DNA from: Ignavibacteriaceae bacterium
GTDB taxonomy: Bacteria > Bacteroidota > Ignavibacteria > Ignavibacteriales > Ignavibacteriaceae
Assembly (NCBI GenBank): GCA_026193755.1
Contig: JAPHUI010000248.1
Span: 1-8,874 of the forward strand
Length of the DNA: 8,874 nt
Reading direction: 5' to 3'
In this document: positions 6,490 through 8,874 of the stretch, one piece after another
How the letters are laid out: each line of letters begins with the position of its first letter
How positions within the stretch are numbered: position 1 is the stretch's first letter
Notes under the pieces: model-generated
The model's input: only the letters and a program-made list of their open reading frames with translations
Told to the model about the DNA's origin: nothing
The model's database searches: none
Program-made: the position numbers and the translations under genes

Positions 6490-7827
6490 AGATAAATGTT
6501 CTTCAAGCAGATTCGCGAATCCTGTAAATTCTCCGAATAAAGTTGCAGAGGTAGCCCTGTCTATTTTTGCTTTTACATAGACACCGGTTTTTATGCGCTC
6601 ATCCAATGGAATAATAACCACTTTATTAGAATCAGTTCTTCCTGAAAGAAATTTATCTGATTTCTTACTAAATCCCTCAATTAAAACAGTTTCTTCCTTT
6701 CCGATCAATTCCTGGTTCAATTCGAAGGATATCTGCTGCTGAAGATTTATTATCTCCTGAAGCCTTTTGGATTTTACTTCCTCGCTGACATCATCAGCCA
6801 TCTTGAAGGCTTTTGTTCCTTCTCTTGGAGAATAGTTGAACATATATGCACCATCATATCTTACTTCTCTCATAACATCAAGTGTCATTATATGATCTTC
6901 GAAAGTTTCAGTCGGAAAGCCGGAAATAATATCTGTTGAAAAACTTACGTTTGGAATTATTTTTCTAGCTTTCTCAACAAGTTCGAGATAGTGCTCGATC
7001 GTATAAGTCCTGTTCATTAGTTCCAAAATTCTGTTTGAGCCAGTCTGAACCGGAAGATGAATGTAATTACAGATATTTGGATGTTCAGCAATTGTGTACA
7101 AAAGTTTATCAGAAAGATCCTGCGGATGCGAGGTGGTAAAACGAATCCTCATCGAACGGTCAACCTGAGCACAAGCAGCAAGAAGATCGGCAAAATCATT
7201 CTGATTATCTTTGTAGGAATTTACATTCTGCCCGAGAAGTGTTACTTCTTTAAACCCTCTTTCAGAAAGTTGTTTTACCTCATCAGTAATTGAATCAAGT
7301 GAACGGCTTCGTTCACGTCCGCGTGTAAACGGTACTACGCAGAATGTACAAAACTTATCGCAGCCTCGCATAACTGATAGCCAGGCTTGCAAGCCATCTT
7401 CTCTGTGCGGTAAAATATTATCATACGTTTCTGTTTTGGAAAGCTTAACCCCAATTCCTTTATCACCGTTGAATGCGACATCAATTAATTCCGGTAATCT
7501 GCGGTACTCGTCAGGACCAACTACAACGTCAACAATCCTTTTTTTCTCAACCAAATCTTTTCGTAATCGTTCAGCCATGCATCCCAGCACGCCAACGATT
7601 AAATCGGGCTTGCGGTCTTTTATAGTTTTAAAGTTTCCTAGTCTGCCATAAATTCTTTGTTCAGCATTATCTCTAATACTGCAGGTATTAACTAAAATGA
7701 TATCAGCTTCTTCGGAATGCTTTGTTGCACAGTAGCCATTATTCTGCAGAATGCCGAGCACTATTTCAGTATCAGCTAGATTCATCTGACAACCGTAGGT
7801 TTCTATATAGACTTTATTTTTATTCAT
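6478..7827 (-). CDS. miaB: MiaB, tRNA-2-methylthio-N6-dimethylallyladenosine synthase
   Basis: The 449-aa product is a radical-SAM methylthiotransferase that puts a 2-methylthio group on i6A37 of tRNAs reading UNN codons. The N-terminal UPF0004 domain has ETYGCQMN (Cys13), NTCSIRDNAEQR (Cys49) and LGCMAER (Cys83), which hold the auxiliary [4Fe-4S] cluster. The radical-SAM domain has RGCDKFCTFCVVPFTRGRERSR with Cys156, Cys160 and Cys163 for the SAM cluster. TTSHPQ, HLPVQTGSNRIL and DIISGFPTET follow in the usual order. A C-terminal TRAM domain (about 373-437) binds tRNA. The N-x-C-S-I-R-x-x-A sequence is of the MiaB rather than the RimO or MtaB type. Length is normal and all six cysteines are present. 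The ATG at 7827 opens directly on the conserved strand; no Shine-Dalgarno is seen. It is the first gene of the nine-gene run, about 20 nt downstream of a predicted promoter. Confidence 0.97.
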   Translation of the reverse strand: MNKNKVYIETYGCQMNLADTEIVLGILQNNGYCATKHSEEADIILVNTCSIRDNAEQRIYGRLGNFKTIKDRKPDLIVGVLGCMAERLRKDLVEKKRIVDVVVGPDEYRRLPELIDVAFNGDKGIGVKLSKTETYDNILPHREDGLQAWLSVMRGCDKFCTFCVVPFTRGRERSRSLDSITDEVKQLSERGFKEVTLLGQNVNSYKDNQNDFADLLAACAQVDRSMRIRFTTSHPQDLSDKLLYTIAEHPNICNYIHLPVQTGSNRILELMNRTYTIEHYLELVEKARKIIPNVSFSTDIISGFPTETFEDHIMTLDVMREVRYDGAYMFNYSPREGTKAFKMADDVSEEVKSKRLQEIINLQQQISFELNQELIGKEETVLIEGFSKKSDKFLSGRTDSNKVVIIPLDERIKTGVYVKAKIDRATSATLFGEFTGFANLLEEHLSLTG

Positions 7828-7847
7828 GATTGATTGAAAAATACGAG

Positions 7848-7878
7848 CAAATATAAATTATTACCACCTGTGGTTCAA
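7848..7878 (-). promoter_or_regulatory. Predicted promoter of the miaB operon (TTG-N20-TAnnTTTG)
   Basis: On the minus strand TTG (7876-7878) and TATATTTG (7848-7855) are 20 nt apart, matching the -33/-7 layout known for the main sigma factor of Bacteroidetes. The transcript would begin about 10-15 nt before the miaB ATG, a short leader that fits the absence of a Shine-Dalgarno. Use of this promoter type in the source organism is an assumption. Confidence 0.45.
7863..7874. repeat. Inverted repeat in the miaB promoter spacer
   Basis: ACCAC and GTGGT flank a 2-nt centre (ACCACCTGTGGT). The repeat falls between the predicted -33 and -7 boxes of the miaB promoter, a normal place for a repressor. 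The arms are only 5 bp, so chance is quite possible. Confidence 0.3.
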
Positions 7879-7916
7879 TCTAATTGCTTATATTAAAGAA
7901 AAGGGGGCTGAAATGG

Positions 7917-8072
7917 TTAATTTGAAGACAAGGCGTACAGAACCAGATTAAGAAGCAGGAAACCTATAGTTCCATAAATCACGTTAAAAAGAATTCTCTT
8001 CATTTTATGATCACGGCGGATGTTTCTTTCCAGCTTATTCCGTCCATTTAATTTAGCAAAGCCTAATATCAT
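7917..8072 (-). CDS. Small single-pass membrane protein, 51 aa, unknown function
   Basis: I do not recognise this protein. The minus-strand frame from the ATG at 8072 to the TAA at 7917-7919 encodes 51 aa. The first half is basic and polar (MILGFAKLNGRNKLERNIRR, then DHKMKR). The second half is one hydrophobic segment (about 27-47, ILFNVIYGTIGFLLLNLVLY) with a short polar tail. This positive-inside arrangement suggests a single TM helix with the basic end in the cytoplasm. It has normal codon choice for the window, the same strand as its neighbours and its own intergenic slot, and ends about 90 nt before miaB. Only a weak AAAAG precedes the ATG; Met24 (28 aa) is an alternative start. It could be an envelope-stress or accessory microprotein, but nothing in the sequence says which. 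Chance open frames of this length do occur in AT-rich DNA. Confidence 0.55.
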   Translation of the reverse strand: MILGFAKLNGRNKLERNIRRDHKMKRILFNVIYGTIGFLLLNLVLYALSSN

Positions 8073-8281
8073 CTTTTAATTTTTTAAATTCTGAAATACT
8101 TTAATTTTATTTAGTGCTAACGTAATTAAATTCTTGCATAAATACAGTATCAATCTGTGTGCCTAACTTGTATGGATTCATTAGAGGTAATTATGGATAA
8201 TATTGATTTTATTAAAGTGCAATTATTATTCTTTATATCAATATTACCAATAGCCTTACGCAATAATAACTCAGCCTGCAA
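8073..8281. other. AT-rich intergenic stretch without a clear gene
   Basis: This lies between the T9SS gene terminator and the 51-aa gene. It contains a sigma-54-like sequence on the minus strand (8150-8163), one mismatch short at the essential -12 pair, and the beginning of a short plus-strand frame (8193-8336) that I do not accept as a gene. I see no tRNA, structured RNA, tandem repeat or mobile-element end. Confidence 0.6.
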
Positions 8282-8305
8282 TAAAAAATCCCTCCGAAGA
8301 GGGAT
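8282..8305 (-). terminator. Rho-independent terminator with UUCG tetraloop
   Basis: On the minus strand ATCCCTC, TTCG and GAGGGAT form a 7-bp stem closed by a C(UUCG)G tetraloop, an especially stable loop, followed directly by a run of T (TTTTTATT). It starts 23 nt after the stop of the T9SS-sorted protein gene and should end that transcript, isolating it from the downstream genes. Confidence 0.9.
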
Positions 8306-8328
8306 CAAAGAATTATTTTCTTTTATAT

Positions 8329-8874
8329 CTATTTGATTAACGTCATTTTTCTAACATCAGAGTACTTGCCCGCATCCAATTTGTAGAAATAAATTCCGCT
8401 GTTAAGATTACTTGCGTCAAAATTAATTGAATGAATACCGGATTCAGTAAACCCATTCACAAGCGTACATACTTCCTGACTGAGCGCATTGTAGACCTTA
8501 AGAGTTACGAATGAACTTTGAGGAAGAGCGAATTGAATGGTTGTGCTCGGGTTAAATGGGTTCGGATAATTCTGAACAAGCTCAAAGCGATTTGGTACTG
8601 TAACATTAGCATCTACTTCATTTGAGTAAGAAAATGTTCCATTGAAGTCGATTTGCTTAAGTCTGTATGTATAAGAACCACTGGAGAGATTGGCATCAAT
8701 AAAATTGTAACTTTTTGATTCTGTTGTTGTGCCGTGACCGGGGACAAAAGCGATAGACACAAATTCGCTCTCTCCATTTTGTCTCTGTATTTCAAATCCA
8801 GAGTTATTCACTTCCGTTGCAGTTGACCAACTTAATATCACATCACCGTTATTTGCAGAAATTGAGAATGATGT
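8329..8874 (-). CDS. T9SS type A sorting domain protein, C-terminal part
   Basis: The gene is cut by the right window edge; 181 residues to the stop are visible. The frame is open to 8874, so an internal GTG at 8841 is not the start. The first part, about 11-92 of the visible residues (VILSWSTATEVNNSGFEIQR ... SYTYRLKQIDFNGTFSYSNEV), is a fibronectin-III-like beta sandwich typical of this class. It is followed by the sorting domain (about 97-181): RFELVQNYPNPFNPSTTIQF, VTLKVYNALSQEVCTLVNG, SGIYFYKLDAGKYSDVRKMTLIK. By family knowledge this domain directs passage through the type IX secretion system and is removed or anchored at the outer membrane. The NYPNPFNPSTTI form is especially common in Ignavibacteria-like genomes. 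The functional N-terminal part is outside the window, so the cargo activity is unknown. A strong terminator follows. Confidence 0.92.
   Translation of the reverse strand, partial: TSFSISANNGDVILSWSTATEVNNSGFEIQRQNGESEFVSIAFVPGHGTTTESKSYNFIDANLSSGSYTYRLKQIDFNGTFSYSNEVDANVTVPNRFELVQNYPNPFNPSTTIQFALPQSSFVTLKVYNALSQEVCTLVNGFTESGIHSINFDASNLNSGIYFYKLDAGKYSDVRKMTLIK

Noticed and set aside
7057..7293. Plus-strand open frames inside miaB (also at 7436-7651) and other short opposite-strand or offset frames inside GT2
   Set aside because: All lie within genes whose own frame carries full family motifs. Their translations look like typical antisense shadows, with no domains or ribosome sites.
7913..7951. 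Plus-strand 12-codon frame with a strong AAAAGGGGG before its ATG
   Set aside because: It is too short to support, antisense to the 51-aa gene end, and has no downstream gene on that strand to act as a leader peptide for.
8193..8336. Plus-strand 47-codon frame (MDNIDFIKVQLLFF...) with AGAGG 5 nt before its ATG and a hydrophobic segment
   Set aside because: It runs through the terminator hairpin and into the 3' end of the T9SS gene on the other strand, its C-terminal third is encoded by that hairpin, and it has no promoter or neighbours on its strand. Conservation in relatives would be needed to revive it.
8329..8841. Treating the GTG at 8841 as the true start of the T9SS-sorted protein
   Set aside because: The frame stays open to the window edge with beta-sandwich-like residues continuing upstream, and such proteins begin with a signal peptide, which is absent here.
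1..8874. CRISPR array, insertion sequence, tRNA, phage or defence island
   Set aside because: I saw no spaced direct repeats, transposase or integrase motifs, tRNA cloverleaf or defence domains, and composition looks even throughout.

Overview
The window is an AT-rich stretch of bacterial chromosome. It comes most likely from a Gram-negative member of the Bacteroidota/Chlorobiota/Ignavibacteriota branch, and Ignavibacteria is my best guess. Three things point there: a C-terminal type IX secretion sorting domain with the NYPNPFNPSTTI signature at the right edge, LPS-type envelope genes (an LptE-like lipoprotein and a GT9 heptosyltransferase-like enzyme), and the near absence of Shine-Dalgarno sequences. 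The lineage is inferred from protein style only.

Every gene I accept lies on the minus strand, so transcription runs from high to low coordinates. At the right edge (8329-8874) is the 3' part of a T9SS-exported protein, closed by a strong intrinsic terminator with a UUCG tetraloop. A roughly 500-base region follows (7828-8328). It holds one credible small membrane-protein gene (51 aa, missed by a 60-aa cutoff), a candidate promoter for the next operon and a weak sigma-54-like site.

From 7827 down to the left edge there is one tight run of nine genes: miaB (tRNA methylthiotransferase), a TPR+SPOR envelope protein, a metallo-beta-lactamase-fold hydrolase of tRNase Z type, a receiver-less sigma-54 activator, an LptE-like lipoprotein, a membrane-bound processive GT2 glycosyltransferase, a TPR protein, an alkyladenine DNA glycosylase and the start of a GT9 glycosyltransferase. 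Gaps are 2-43 nt, apart from 106 nt in front of the activator. Two junctions are ATGA overlaps (activator/lptE and glycosylase/GT9). Three genes begin with GTG.

The common theme is envelope building: LPS transport, LPS core sugar transfer, a membrane polysaccharide synthase and a peptidoglycan-binding SPOR protein. RNA and DNA maintenance genes are interleaved. From memory, a miaB / sigma-54 activator / lptE order recurs in Bacteroidetes, so the activator is a plausible local regulator of envelope genes. I see no mobile element, CRISPR array, tRNA or rRNA. Nothing here is clearly a wholly new system. The best leads are the activator-lptE module, the CslA-like synthase, a perfect palindrome next to a predicted promoter, and the unlisted small membrane gene.
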